Of a stretch of 64,000 nt of DNA, positions 53,315 to 61,712 are shown in pieces. The stretch is from JAIEPM01 sp964546815. GTDB taxonomy: Bacteria; Cyanobacteriota; Vampirovibrionia; Obscuribacterales; Obscuribacteraceae. A program made the position numbers and the translations under genes. The notes under the pieces were generated by a model, which was not told the DNA's origin, searched no databases, and saw nothing but the letters and a program-made list of their open reading frames with translations. The stretch's first letter is position 1. Each line of letters opens with the position of its first letter. The DNA lies in assembly GCA_964546815.1 (NCBI GenBank), contig CAZJLR010000020.1:1-64000 (forward strand). The letters run 5' to 3'.

Positions 53315-56041
53315 ATGGATTACGTTTCGACGCTGCAGAAAGTATCAGTGCCTGCCGACGCGGCGGAGCGCTTGCTTCTCGACAGCTCCAGCAGCCGCCC
53401 GGTCGGCATGGATTATTTGAAACAAAATGTAGTCAATCCATTACTCAATAATGCGCTTGTAGAGCCATACAACGCTGCAGCGCACATTATCAACGCCACA
53501 ACAGGTGCACCTCTTGAGGAAATAAACCTACTCAAGACTGCCCAAAATAAATTTGCCAGCACTGACTGGTTTCTACAGTCGGCTGCGGGCGGCTTGGGCA
53601 TGATTGTGCCATACACCCTAGCCGGCAAATTTGCTGGCGGCGCAATGCGTGAAACTGGCGCCCGTCTTGGCGCGGAAGGAATTACTGCCAGCATACTGAA
53701 AAATCAATCTGTTGCTTACGTTGCCGGTGCAGCCATGTATGACGGGCTGAGAAACCCCAAAGAAAACGAAACGAGACTAGGAAACATGCTGGGCGGCGCG
53801 GCGGCTTTCACTGTTTTTGGGGTAGGCAACCAATTTACGAAAGAACTTCCACTGGCAGGAAAGTTAATCGCTCGTGCTGCAACCGGTTTCATCGGCGCTG
53901 ATACAGCATTAACAGTAAGCAGACTAACAGCCACAGGACAAGCACCAAATAGCGAAGAGTTGCTGCAGAGCGGAGTTGGTGGCGCATTCATGAACAACGT
54001 CCTGCCGCATGCGCAGGAATTCGTAGACTCACAAATCCAAAGGGCACAATTAGCTAGCGGAGGGAAAGTCTGGCTAGACCAATACATAGATCGACGCCCA
54101 GAAATTCAAGCAAAACAGTCGACAGAACTCCAGAGCTTGCTAGCTACAAATACGTGGGCGAAAGCAAAATATGGAGCCCATAATGAGTTCGATTCCCGAG
54201 GACACGGCACAGTAATTCTCGACCCAATGAAAGCCAGTGCAGAGGACATTGGTCGAGGGCTGGCGAGAATTGAGCAAAGTAAAACAATGCAGCAAGAGAC
54301 TGCATTCTTAAAAGCGAAAGAATTGCTGCAAACAGGGAAATCAGAAGATGCATTCGAAGCATTTAGATCTGCGCGCGTTGCCCAGGAAGGCAACGCATTT
54401 CACCGGGGTCAACTCATATCAAGCGAACTAAGCGGCAGCGAGGTTTTAGCAGAAAGCAATCTGGCACTTGAGATTGGCGCATGGGCAGCTCCTGGTAAGC
54501 AAACTTATGAAATGCGCATCCGCCAAGAATTCAATCAATTCGCATCATCCAACGGCAATTGGCGCCCAGGCGAAACGATCACTGCGCCAAAAGCCGCACC
54601 AGTAGAACAACCAAAATTTGAAAATGCTACAGCAAAACAACTCGCAGCCTTAGAGCAAAGACAAACTGCAACTGACCTTGTAAAAGAGTTGCAGGAAGCC
54701 GGTCATATTGCTGTATTTGCCGGCGGTGCAGTCCGCGATGAAATACGCGGGCAACTACCAAAAGATTTCGACATCGCCACATCAGCTACACCAGCAGAAG
54801 TTGAAGCCGCGCTGCGCAAGCACGGTTATTCCGTAAATCTCACGGGCAAACAGTTTGGCGTAATTAAAGTGCACATTAAAGGCAAACTTAATCCCGAAGG
54901 TGAAGAGTACGATATTGCGACACTGCGCACAGACGGAAATTATACTGATGGTAGGCGCCCTGACGGCGTGAAGTATGTGGCATCTTTGTATGAAGATGCC
55001 GCAAGACGCGACCTCACTTTTAATGCCATGTTCAAAGATCCAGTAAGCGGAAGAACATACGATTTCTTCGGCGGTCAAAACGACATGGCAAACAAAATCG
55101 TCAGGACAGTCGGCGAGCCCGGCAAGCGATTTGGCGAAGACTTCCTGAGAATGATCCGCATTCCACGCCTCATTGCGCAAAAATTCCCAGACTTCACCGT
55201 TGACCCGGAAACTCACGCAGCCATGAAAGAAAATGCTGCAGGAATCAAAAATGTTTCTGGTGAGCGCATGGGTCAAGAAGTTCGCTCTATGCTCACCGGA
55301 CAGAATCCGGTAGCTGGACTAGATTTGATGATGGATACTGGTTTGATGGAACATGTTCTTCCTGAAGTTGCAAACCTCACAGGTCCCAAAGCAATGCAAG
55401 ATCCCATATGGCACCCAGAGGGCAGCACATGGAATCACACACGACTGGTTTTGGGCGGGCTCACTGGAAGTAGATTTGAAACAATGCTTGCTGGATTGCT
55501 GCACGACATTGGTAAGCCCGAAACTCAAAAAATCTGGCCCGATGGTGGCATTTCAAATTACGGACACGCCGAAGCTGGCGCAAAGCGCGTACCAGAAATA
55601 GCTGAGCGACTAAAATATTCCAATGCCGAAACCAGCACAGTGCAAGGCATCGTGAATGAGCACATGAAGATGCACGATGTAGAAAAAATGAATCCGAGTA
55701 CTCTCAAAAAATTGCTTGAGCTTCCTTATATTGAAGATTTGATTACATTGCAACATGCTGATGCTATGGGTACAGGGCGCACAGACGGTGCTCAACATTC
55801 GAAAACCGCATTCTTGAGAGCGAAACTTGCAGAATTCGCCGCAGCACCAGAAGCACAAAAACTCGGCGCCAAGCCAATCATCGATGGTGGACTTTTGCTG
55901 GGTCTAGGCATAAAACGCGGACCTCGGTTAGGCGAAATCAAAAACGCGGCGTTCGATGCACAAAGAAATGGAGCCTTCAGTACACCCGATGACGCCCTCA
56001 TCTGGCTGCGCTCAAATACCCCTGAACTCCAAGCTCATTAA
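53315..56041 (+). CDS. Large fusion: Gly/Ala-rich helical region + CCA-adding/poly(A) polymerase domain + HD domain
   Basis: 908 residues. Residues 1-340 are Gly/Ala-rich with hydrophobic helices (S-A-A-G-G-L-G-M-I-V; M-L-G-G-A-A-A-F) and match no family I know. Residues 340-450 are a polar linker. From about 461 the class II nucleotidyltransferase head begins: F-A-G-G-A-V-R-D, F-D-I-A-T (catalytic aspartates), R-R-D-L-T-F-N-A-M (about 563). An HD domain follows with L-L-H-D-I-G-K (about 727-733) and H-A-D-A-M. Ordinary CCA enzymes are 400-450 residues without such an N-terminus. The start at ATG 53315 has no clear ribosome-binding site. Whether it repairs tRNA ends or serves another nucleotidyl transfer is uncertain. 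Confidence 0.75.
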   Translation: MDYVSTLQKVSVPADAAERLLLDSSSSRPVGMDYLKQNVVNPLLNNALVEPYNAAAHIINATTGAPLEEINLLKTAQNKFASTDWFLQSAAGGLGMIVPYTLAGKFAGGAMRETGARLGAEGITASILKNQSVAYVAGAAMYDGLRNPKENETRLGNMLGGAAAFTVFGVGNQFTKELPLAGKLIARAATGFIGADTALTVSRLTATGQAPNSEELLQSGVGGAFMNNVLPHAQEFVDSQIQRAQLASGGKVWLDQYIDRRPEIQAKQSTELQSLLATNTWAKAKYGAHNEFDSRGHGTVILDPMKASAEDIGRGLARIEQSKTMQQETAFLKAKELLQTGKSEDAFEAFRSARVAQEGNAFHRGQLISSELSGSEVLAESNLALEIGAWAAPGKQTYEMRIRQEFNQFASSNGNWRPGETITAPKAAPVEQPKFENATAKQLAALEQRQTATDLVKELQEAGHIAVFAGGAVRDEIRGQLPKDFDIATSATPAEVEAALRKHGYSVNLTGKQFGVIKVHIKGKLNPEGEEYDIATLRTDGNYTDGRRPDGVKYVASLYEDAARRDLTFNAMFKDPVSGRTYDFFGGQNDMANKIVRTVGEPGKRFGEDFLRMIRIPRLIAQKFPDFTVDPETHAAMKENAAGIKNVSGERMGQEVRSMLTGQNPVAGLDLMMDTGLMEHVLPEVANLTGPKAMQDPIWHPEGSTWNHTRLVLGGLTGSRFETMLAGLLHDIGKPETQKIWPDGGISNYGHAEAGAKRVPEIAERLKYSNAETSTVQGIVNEHMKMHDVEKMNPSTLKKLLELPYIEDLITLQHADAMGTGRTDGAQHSKTAFLRAKLAEFAAAPEAQKLGAKPIIDGGLLLGLGIKRGPRLGEIKNAAFDAQRNGAFSTPDDALIWLRSNTPELQAH

Positions 56042-56104
56042 GTCCCGATAGCACGCTCAACGCAGTGCACCTGTTTCGCTTTGCTCAACAGAGTTCCCCA
56101 CTGC

Positions 56105-56134
56105 GTTTCACTGCCTCCCAGGCGGCAATGAAAC
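56105..56134 (+). terminator. Hairpin terminator after the CCA-type fusion gene
   Basis: An 11-bp stem with one mismatch (56105-56115 with 56124-56134) closes an 8-nt loop and is followed by a T-rich stretch (ttctcatgttacttctttc). It lies 64 bp after the stop. The tail orientation fits the plus-strand gene, not the convergent one. Confidence 0.55.
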
Positions 56135-56142
56135 TTCTCATG

Positions 56143-57531
56143 TTACTTCTTTCTGGCAAAGTTATTTAAGTTGTCTGCAGCAATAATGCCGACACTTGCA
56201 CTAATACCACTATGTATGCCGGTGCGAGAAACAAGAAGATCTTGTGGTAACCTTGCCTCCCATTCAGGCATTTTATAACTGTAAGGCGTTGAGATAATGT
56301 CATTTGGAATTGCGACTTCACGTATTCCGTTTTTAACAATTGCACCATTTGCGGTGGCTTCCACCACCTGCCAACTACGCCCTTGCAATGCCTTAAGCGC
56401 GGGGTCAAACCTTCCTTCGTCACCTGTCCAATTAAGCGGCATATGATCCGTTTTCGGAAAGGCGAGCATATCACCAGGTTCAACGTTGAATCGTTCTGCC
56501 TTGAAAAAATTTCTTTCGGTAATTGCTCGAGTGTTAACTTCGTAAATGTCTGGATATAGCCTTCCCTGACGTGCGCTTTCTGGCACTTGAGGGTATTGTC
56601 CACGAAGTATCGTAGTTGAATTGTCCGTTTTAAGGACGGTAAGAGTCTTGCCCAAATTATTGAACTCTAAGTTACCGCTTGATACACCGCCTGGATATTT
56701 AGCCGCCAGAAGGTCATCACGAACCGGCATAATGCGGTCTCCAACCTGAAAACGAAGCAGTCGATCTGCACCTTCAAATCCCAAGCGCTTGTCTAGTGGC
56801 AAATCACTTCGACTTGGCACCGGTTCGGGTTTACCGGAAAAATAGGGCGATTCGCCGTTCAACTCAAAACCCTTACGCCAGATTTCAATTTCAGACCGGC
56901 TCAAACCGGCCGGACCGGATAACTCATTTATATGCGAAAATTTTCCTCGCAGTAACATGTTATCTGTCTGCACTTTCGATACTTTGAATGCGGCTTCCAT
57001 GGCTCGAGGAGTATATTTGAAAGCGGCTGACGCCCCTAGCAGTCCACCTAGAGTTCCAGCACCATAATCGACAAGGCCACTACCTATATTTGCAGCCAAT
57101 TGTTCTTGAGCTGCTTTCTTGTCGCCATCGTTCCAAAGCTGAACCATTGGACTACCCAAACGAAGACCTACATCTGCAGTCATCAATCCGATCATTAATG
57201 GTGCAGCTTTCTCTGCAGTATTTAGAATGTTGTTACTTAGAAACTTTCCAACAAGACTCGGGTTTCTTGCCATACAAGTAAGACCGGCACCTATTGCTGC
57301 GGCTGCAACAAATTGTTCACCCACCGTCGCCGAGTGTTCTTTTATATGTTGAACAGACTTATCAAATACACTTGGGAAATTGGAAAAGATGTCCAAAGTA
57401 TCTTTGATTTTTTCGTTTGTAGATCGCGGTCGGCCGACAGCCATGGTACTAACCAACAAATCCGAAGCTAAAGTCACTTGAGGATTATCTTTCTGCAATT
57501 CAGCTTTCAATGGAGCTATTTGGTCCGACAT
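56143..57531 (-). CDS. Unrecognised protein with hydrophobic Gly/Ala-rich central region
   Basis: 462 residues, no known family. The first 70 residues are polar and helical. Residues 75-170 are Gly/Ala-rich and partly hydrophobic (A-A-A-A-I-G-A-G-L; G-A-G-T-L-G-G-L-L-G-A-S-A-A), similar in style to the N-terminal part of the neighbouring fusion protein. The C-terminal half has many Arg, Pro and Asp residues and beta-type patterns. ATG 57531 has GGGGAAAG upstream; TTG 57546 is an alternative. It converges on the CCA-type gene with 101 bp between. Confidence 0.65.
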   Translation of the reverse strand: MSDQIAPLKAELQKDNPQVTLASDLLVSTMAVGRPRSTNEKIKDTLDIFSNFPSVFDKSVQHIKEHSATVGEQFVAAAAIGAGLTCMARNPSLVGKFLSNNILNTAEKAAPLMIGLMTADVGLRLGSPMVQLWNDGDKKAAQEQLAANIGSGLVDYGAGTLGGLLGASAAFKYTPRAMEAAFKVSKVQTDNMLLRGKFSHINELSGPAGLSRSEIEIWRKGFELNGESPYFSGKPEPVPSRSDLPLDKRLGFEGADRLLRFQVGDRIMPVRDDLLAAKYPGGVSSGNLEFNNLGKTLTVLKTDNSTTILRGQYPQVPESARQGRLYPDIYEVNTRAITERNFFKAERFNVEPGDMLAFPKTDHMPLNWTGDEGRFDPALKALQGRSWQVVEATANGAIVKNGIREVAIPNDIISTPYSYKMPEWEARLPQDLLVSRTGIHSGISASVGIIAADNLNNFARKK

Positions 57532-57719
57532 GGTCTTTCCCCGCAACTACCTCTATTGCTTATAGCTCTAAATTGTGTCCCAGATGTACCTCTGCAGAAA
57601 AATTGCGACGGCAGGGCATTTGTTTGCTAGTTCGATTTCCATTAGTTTCATTCAACTCAATTGTTCAGTTAAACAGAGAAGCACTGTCGTGGATTTCTAC
57701 ACAGACGGAGCCAGATTAA

Positions 57720-59477
57720 CTAGCGAGTTAGCGCCGGAGAAATAGATTGTATCGTGGAGTTTTCTTCAAACCTGCGAGAAAACGCAGACCGCCAGGTGAG
57801 ATAGCCGCCAGCCAGATTTTTTACTCTAAAGCCGTGTTGTCTAAGCATGCGGTATGCAACATAAGATCGTTGACCGCTCTGGCAGTATGTAACAATCTCT
57901 CGTTCGTTAGGAATCTCCGCAATGCGACTTCTCAGTTCATTTAGTGGTATGTTTGTGCTTCCATCAATATGCCCACGACCATATTCAGCGAGTGTTCGAA
58001 CGTCAAGCAAGAATGCACCCTCATCTACGAATTTGGTCAGTTGGTGCCAATGCACTTGCTCCATCAACCCATCAAGAACATTGCTGCCCGCCATTCCAGC
58101 TAGATTAATAGGGTCTTTTGCAGACCCGAATGGCGGAGCGTAGGCCAACTCGAGTTCGGACAAATCCTGAATGCTCATGCGAGCTTTGATGGCTGTGGCT
58201 AGTACGTCAATGCGCTTGTCAGCGCCGTCTTTACCTATCACTTGCGCTCCAAGTAATACACCAGTTTGTTTATGGAATAGAACTTTCATATCAAGACGTT
58301 CCGCTCCGGGATAATAACCGGCATGGTGACTAGGGTGCACGTATATAGCCTCATAGGGAATTTTGCTCAATTGAAGTTGTTGCTCATTCAAACCAACACA
58401 GCCAACAGTCAAATCAAATACTCGCAAAATAGCGGTGCCGAGGGTGCCATCGTATATTTTGTTAGCACCGAAAATATTGTCAGCAACAATGCGTCCTTGT
58501 CTATTGGCGGGTCCACCGAGGGCAATCAGCGACATCACAGCATTGATTGGGTTTCGTACTTCTATGGCATCACCCACCGCCCAAATATTGGCTGTGCTTG
58601 TTTGTAGATGCTCGTTAACACTAATGCCACCACGCTCACCAATTGACAAAGAAGCCTTTCGAGCCAGTGCTATTTCAGGTCTTACACCAAGTCCTAATAT
58701 AACCAGATCTGCACTTAAAGGAGCATGGTCACTTGCTAAAGCCCAGCAACTTTTGGGCGCAGCGCTATTTGCATCGCCTGCGCCTGTCGGAGCCAAAAAC
58801 CCATCAATCTTTTTTCCTAGCACAAGCTTGACACCATGTTTGCGCAATTCGTCGTGCACGAGTTCTGCCATTTCAGGATCGAGCGGGGCCAAAACCTGTT
58901 CTTTACCATCGACTAGCGTCACTTCTAGCCCTCGCCGAACAAGCTGTTCTGCCATTTCCAATCCAATGAAACCGGCACCAGCAATAACGGCTGTTTTTGG
59001 GGAATTAGTTTCAAGCCAGGCTTGTATTTTTTCCACATCTTCTATATTTCGCACCGTAAAAAGTCCCGAAAGATCAATACCAGGTACGCGAGGACGAATA
59101 GGTGAAGCTCCCACAGACAATATGAGGTCATCATAACTCTCGTTATATGTCTCTTGATTTGCAGAGTTCTTTATAGTAACGAGCTTAGCCTCAGCGTCTA
59201 TCTCGACAACTTCACTATTAACCCGAATATCTAAATTGAGCTTTTCCTTCAATACGTCCGCAGTGACAACCAACAGCTTTTCTTTGGAGGAAATCTCACC
59301 ACCAATGAAATAAGGTAAGCCACAGTTGGCATAAGACACATAAGCGCTACGTTCAATAACAATTATTTCCGAGTCTTCTGAAATGCGTCTTGCTCTTGCC
59401 GCTGCGCTCATGCCCCCAGCGACACCACCGACAATAATTATTTTCCGAGCTTGTATTTTAGTCCTATCAACTTTCAT
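57720..59477 (-). CDS. CoA-disulfide reductase/NADH oxidase family with C-terminal rhodanese domain
   Basis: 585 residues. The FAD-binding motif G-G-V-A-G-G is at 17-22. The redox Cys52 is in S-Y-A-N-C-G-L-P-Y, the single-cysteine active site of CoA-disulfide reductases. The middle has the NAD(P)H motif A-G-A-G-F-I-G-L-E-M-A-E. The dimerisation region (Y-A-P-P-F-G-S-A-K-D-P) is followed by a rhodanese domain with catalytic Cys532 (T-Y-C-Q-S-G-Q-R-S). This CoADR-rhodanese fusion reduces CoA persulfide/polysulfide or CoA disulfide. Its start has AGAGGAAG upstream. It follows the rhodanese gene by 46 bp and is probably controlled by the divergent ArsR protein. Confidence 0.93.
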   Translation of the reverse strand: MKVDRTKIQARKIIIVGGVAGGMSAAARARRISEDSEIIVIERSAYVSYANCGLPYFIGGEISSKEKLLVVTADVLKEKLNLDIRVNSEVVEIDAEAKLVTIKNSANQETYNESYDDLILSVGASPIRPRVPGIDLSGLFTVRNIEDVEKIQAWLETNSPKTAVIAGAGFIGLEMAEQLVRRGLEVTLVDGKEQVLAPLDPEMAELVHDELRKHGVKLVLGKKIDGFLAPTGAGDANSAAPKSCWALASDHAPLSADLVILGLGVRPEIALARKASLSIGERGGISVNEHLQTSTANIWAVGDAIEVRNPINAVMSLIALGGPANRQGRIVADNIFGANKIYDGTLGTAILRVFDLTVGCVGLNEQQLQLSKIPYEAIYVHPSHHAGYYPGAERLDMKVLFHKQTGVLLGAQVIGKDGADKRIDVLATAIKARMSIQDLSELELAYAPPFGSAKDPINLAGMAGSNVLDGLMEQVHWHQLTKFVDEGAFLLDVRTLAEYGRGHIDGSTNIPLNELRSRIAEIPNEREIVTYCQSGQRSYVAYRMLRQHGFRVKNLAGGYLTWRSAFSRRFEENSTIQSISPALTR

Positions 59478-59523
59478 TTTACTTCCTCTAAGTTTTAGTT
59501 TGCCGTCAACTTTCTGGTTTCTG

Positions 59524-60099
59524 CTAAGAACAGCAATTTGACTTAGTAGTGACTTCCTTCGTGCCTCGCGCTTCTAGCTTGTTCCATGGTGCCTTTCCCA
59601 GCAGAATTCCCAAAGCGCATGTACCAGACAAACCAGCAAAAGTTAGGCCAGCACCGAAAAATGCGGGAAGGATGAGAAACAACGGATTTACAAACACACC
59701 GAGCAATACACCGCCCAATACGCCAACGCCGACTATAAGTTGAATTTGACGTTCAATTGGTAGCCGTTTTTTGCCTTCGATCAAGGGCAAGCCTGCATTG
59801 CGCCAGGCAACTAATCCACCTTCAAGAACTTTGGGTTGGAAACCTCTTCCCATCAGCATATACGCTCCACGCTCAGCACGTTTACCACTGCGACAGATGA
59901 CTACTAATTGCCCCTTCCGTGGCACTTCATCAAACCTGGCATCAAGTGTATCGAGCGGAACATTGATGGCACCGGAAATGTGCTCCGTTTCAAATTCTAT
60001 GGGGCTCCGTACATCTAGAAGTACGCTCTCACTGATATTCTCATTTAGCCGAGCAGGTGTGAGCTGCTCACAAACTGTCGCATTTTGTTGATCTGACAT
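59524..60099 (-). CDS. Membrane-anchored rhodanese (YgaP-like)
   Basis: 191 residues. The rhodanese domain (about 10-110) has D-V-R-S-P-I-E-F and active-site Cys69 in V-I-C-R-S-G-K-R. Two hydrophobic helices follow (about 120-165), as in YgaP-type proteins. The C-terminus carries a Cys-Cys pair (Ser-Asn-Cys-Cys-Ser). Rhodaneses move sulfane sulfur between thiols. The ribosome-binding site is GAGG, 8 bases before ATG. It is first in the operon with CoADR-rhodanese and starts 30 bp from the palindromic operator. Confidence 0.9.
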   Translation of the reverse strand: MSDQQNATVCEQLTPARLNENISESVLLDVRSPIEFETEHISGAINVPLDTLDARFDEVPRKGQLVVICRSGKRAERGAYMLMGRGFQPKVLEGGLVAWRNAGLPLIEGKKRLPIERQIQLIVGVGVLGGVLLGVFVNPLFLILPAFFGAGLTFAGLSGTCALGILLGKAPWNKLEARGTKEVTTKSNCCS

Positions 60100-60128
60100 A
60101 TAAGAACCTCACCCTCGTTGACCTCAAC

Positions 60129-60150
60129 TATATCACCATATGGTTATATA
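60129..60150. promoter_or_regulatory. Palindromic operator between rhodanese and ArsR genes
   Basis: A 22-bp palindrome with a single mismatch pair, centred on ccatatgg with tata-rich flanks. It lies between two divergent starts: 30 bp from the rhodanese gene and 82 bp from the arsR-type gene. Size, symmetry and place fit an ArsR/SmtB-family repressor site. Confidence 0.7.
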
Positions 60151-60171
60151 CCGAATCCACCATAAGATTGA

Positions 60172-60200
60172 TTGAACAAATAAGTCACAGGTTGTATAAT
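60172..60200 (+). promoter_or_regulatory. Promoter of the ArsR-family gene
   Basis: The -35 TTGAAC (60172-60177) and a consensus -10 TATAAT (60195-60200) are separated by 17 bp and lie 32 bp before the regulator's ATG. The operator at 60129-60150 is about 22 bp upstream of the -35, so control of this promoter would act from upstream, and control of the divergent one more directly. Confidence 0.7.
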
Positions 60201-60231
60201 CCGAACAGTACAATCTGACGGGTTTGCGACG

Positions 60232-60570
60232 ATGAAAGCAAAAAAACAGTTTTTGACTCGAGCTGCGCTCGAAATCGTAGCCTCCAGATTTCGAGCCCTG
60301 TCAGACGCATCACGCTTGCAGATTTTGCAAACATTATTCACTGGAGAACACTCAGTACAAGATTTATGCGAGCTCACTGCAATGAGCCAGGCCAACGTAA
60401 GCAAACACCTTTCAGTTTTAGCAGAACAAGGAATTGTTCAAAAACGCCGCCAGGGGCTTTTCGTCTATTACAGCATCGCAGACGATACCATTTACGAAAT
60501 GTGCGATATCGTATGCGGCGCAGTCGGCAAACGCTATGGACAAGTAATGAAAGAATTCGCAGGTCGATAG
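60232..60570 (+). CDS. ArsR/SmtB-family repressor, possible persulfide sensor
   Basis: 112 residues with the ArsR winged-helix pattern: L-S-D-A-S-R-L-Q-I-L, then the recognition helix M-S-Q-A-N-V-S-K-H-L and the wing K-R-R-Q-G-L-F-V-Y-Y. Cysteines are C46 (before the recognition helix), C91 and C95 (last helix). In the BigR/SqrR group a cysteine pair in comparable helices senses reactive sulfur; in other ArsR proteins such cysteines bind metals. The neighbouring rhodanese and CoADR genes favour sulfur sensing. The spacing of C46 from C91/C95 has not been tested against a structure. Confidence 0.85.
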   Translation: MKAKKQFLTRAALEIVASRFRALSDASRLQILQTLFTGEHSVQDLCELTAMSQANVSKHLSVLAEQGIVQKRRQGLFVYYSIADDTIYEMCDIVCGAVGKRYGQVMKEFAGR

Positions 60571-60589
60571 CCAGGCAAAGTCCACAAGC

Positions 60590-61546
60590 TCAAGCTGCAA
60601 TTGGGCTTACCTGTGGGCCATACCTCTTTCTGCAAATTTTCCAGCTAATATAGAGGCTCAAAAAAATTAAAAGTGCCTGAAAGACCAATAGCAGCAGTGG
60701 CATCGTTCCCCACAGCCTTTGCATTAGACTGATTGACACTACTGCCGAATAAAGTATAAGTACTCTGGCTGTTTTCCATTTTTCCTTTGGCGAGATAAAC
60801 AAGCCAAACACTATGAATGCAACCATGAATGGAATTTTGATAAACACACTCAAGTATTCGCATAGATCGCCAAGATTCAAAAGTAATAAGCACCGAACTA
60901 AAAATGAATAAAAGGGCTCTGCGAATACATTTACCAGGTAGTTTCCGCACTCGGAGGCTAAGGTCGCAAGGGGCACAACAAGAAGGGTACGAACAAGATC
61001 AACCGAAGGCCAAGCAAATCGCATTGATTGAAAAGCACTAGTCGTGCCTGGCAACGAGCTTTGACGTAAACTAACAGCAAAAAAAATATTTAGTAGCACG
61101 ACATATGTACAGACCAAAAGAGGAGTAAGCCACGGCACAGGGTTTGGGACGATAACCTCGCACATACCAGGACAGACGGCGGGCCTGTATGGAGCATACG
61201 TCAGGAGCTCTTCAAAATGAGTTATGTAATAGTAGGTTCCTAATATGAATGCGGCAGAAATCCTTTCTTTGGGCTCGATAAAATAGCCCAAAAGTATAAA
61301 AGTTTGCAGGGGAACACCACTGGTTAACGGCGACAAGAAGGTAAGGTTAGCAGAATTCCACGGAATAAACCGGAGCCAAAAGGAAATCTCTTTGGAAACG
61401 GAAAACGCAAGATCTCCCACAAAATAGGAAGCGAAAGGAATTAGAAGCAATCGGCGATAATCCATATCGTTCAACCAGGACAGATCGATTCGATTGAATT
61501 TGGGATGCTTCAGCGGAGTTGTTTCCATAAATGAGGAGCCCACCAT
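60590..61546 (-). CDS. Polytopic membrane protein, unknown function
   Basis: 318 residues with about seven or eight hydrophobic segments (for example L-L-L-I-P-F-A-S-Y-F, F-I-L-L-G-Y-F-I-E, V-V-L-L-N-I-F-F-A, A-F-I-V-F-G-L-F). No transporter or enzyme motif is visible. Two P-K-E segments (E-P-K-E-R and S-P-K-E-K) occur at similar places in each half, so an internal duplication is possible. The N-terminal 30 residues are cytosolic-looking. ATG 61528 is an alternative start. It ends 19 bp from the convergent arsR-type gene. Confidence 0.7.
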   Translation of the reverse strand: MVGSSFMETTPLKHPKFNRIDLSWLNDMDYRRLLLIPFASYFVGDLAFSVSKEISFWLRFIPWNSANLTFLSPLTSGVPLQTFILLGYFIEPKERISAAFILGTYYYITHFEELLTYAPYRPAVCPGMCEVIVPNPVPWLTPLLVCTYVVLLNIFFAVSLRQSSLPGTTSAFQSMRFAWPSVDLVRTLLVVPLATLASECGNYLVNVFAEPFYSFLVRCLLLLNLGDLCEYLSVFIKIPFMVAFIVFGLFISPKEKWKTARVLILYSAVVSISLMQRLWGTMPLLLLVFQALLIFLSLYISWKICRKRYGPQVSPIAA

Positions 61547-61623
61547 GCGCTTCGAACTCAGAAATTACAACTCAGCGTTTATCAAAAAAAGCTAGTTAGT
61601 AAGATTATTCCACGGCAGTGACG

Positions 61624-61651
61624 AAAAAATCGAAGCAGGCTAGAAGCCTGC
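61624..61651 (-). terminator. Hairpin terminator of the MATE gene
   Basis: A perfect 7-bp stem (61635-61641 with 61645-61651) closes a 3-nt loop. On the minus strand it is followed by ttcgatttttt. It lies 62 bp past the MATE stop. Short aggct/agcct hairpins of this kind are also common as dispersed repeats, so a repeat origin is possible. Confidence 0.6.
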
Positions 61652-61712
61652 GCCCCCAGGGCTATCGCTTTTTAAGATAGGGTTTTGTCGGTGTCACGTG
61701 AGAGAGGGCGGG

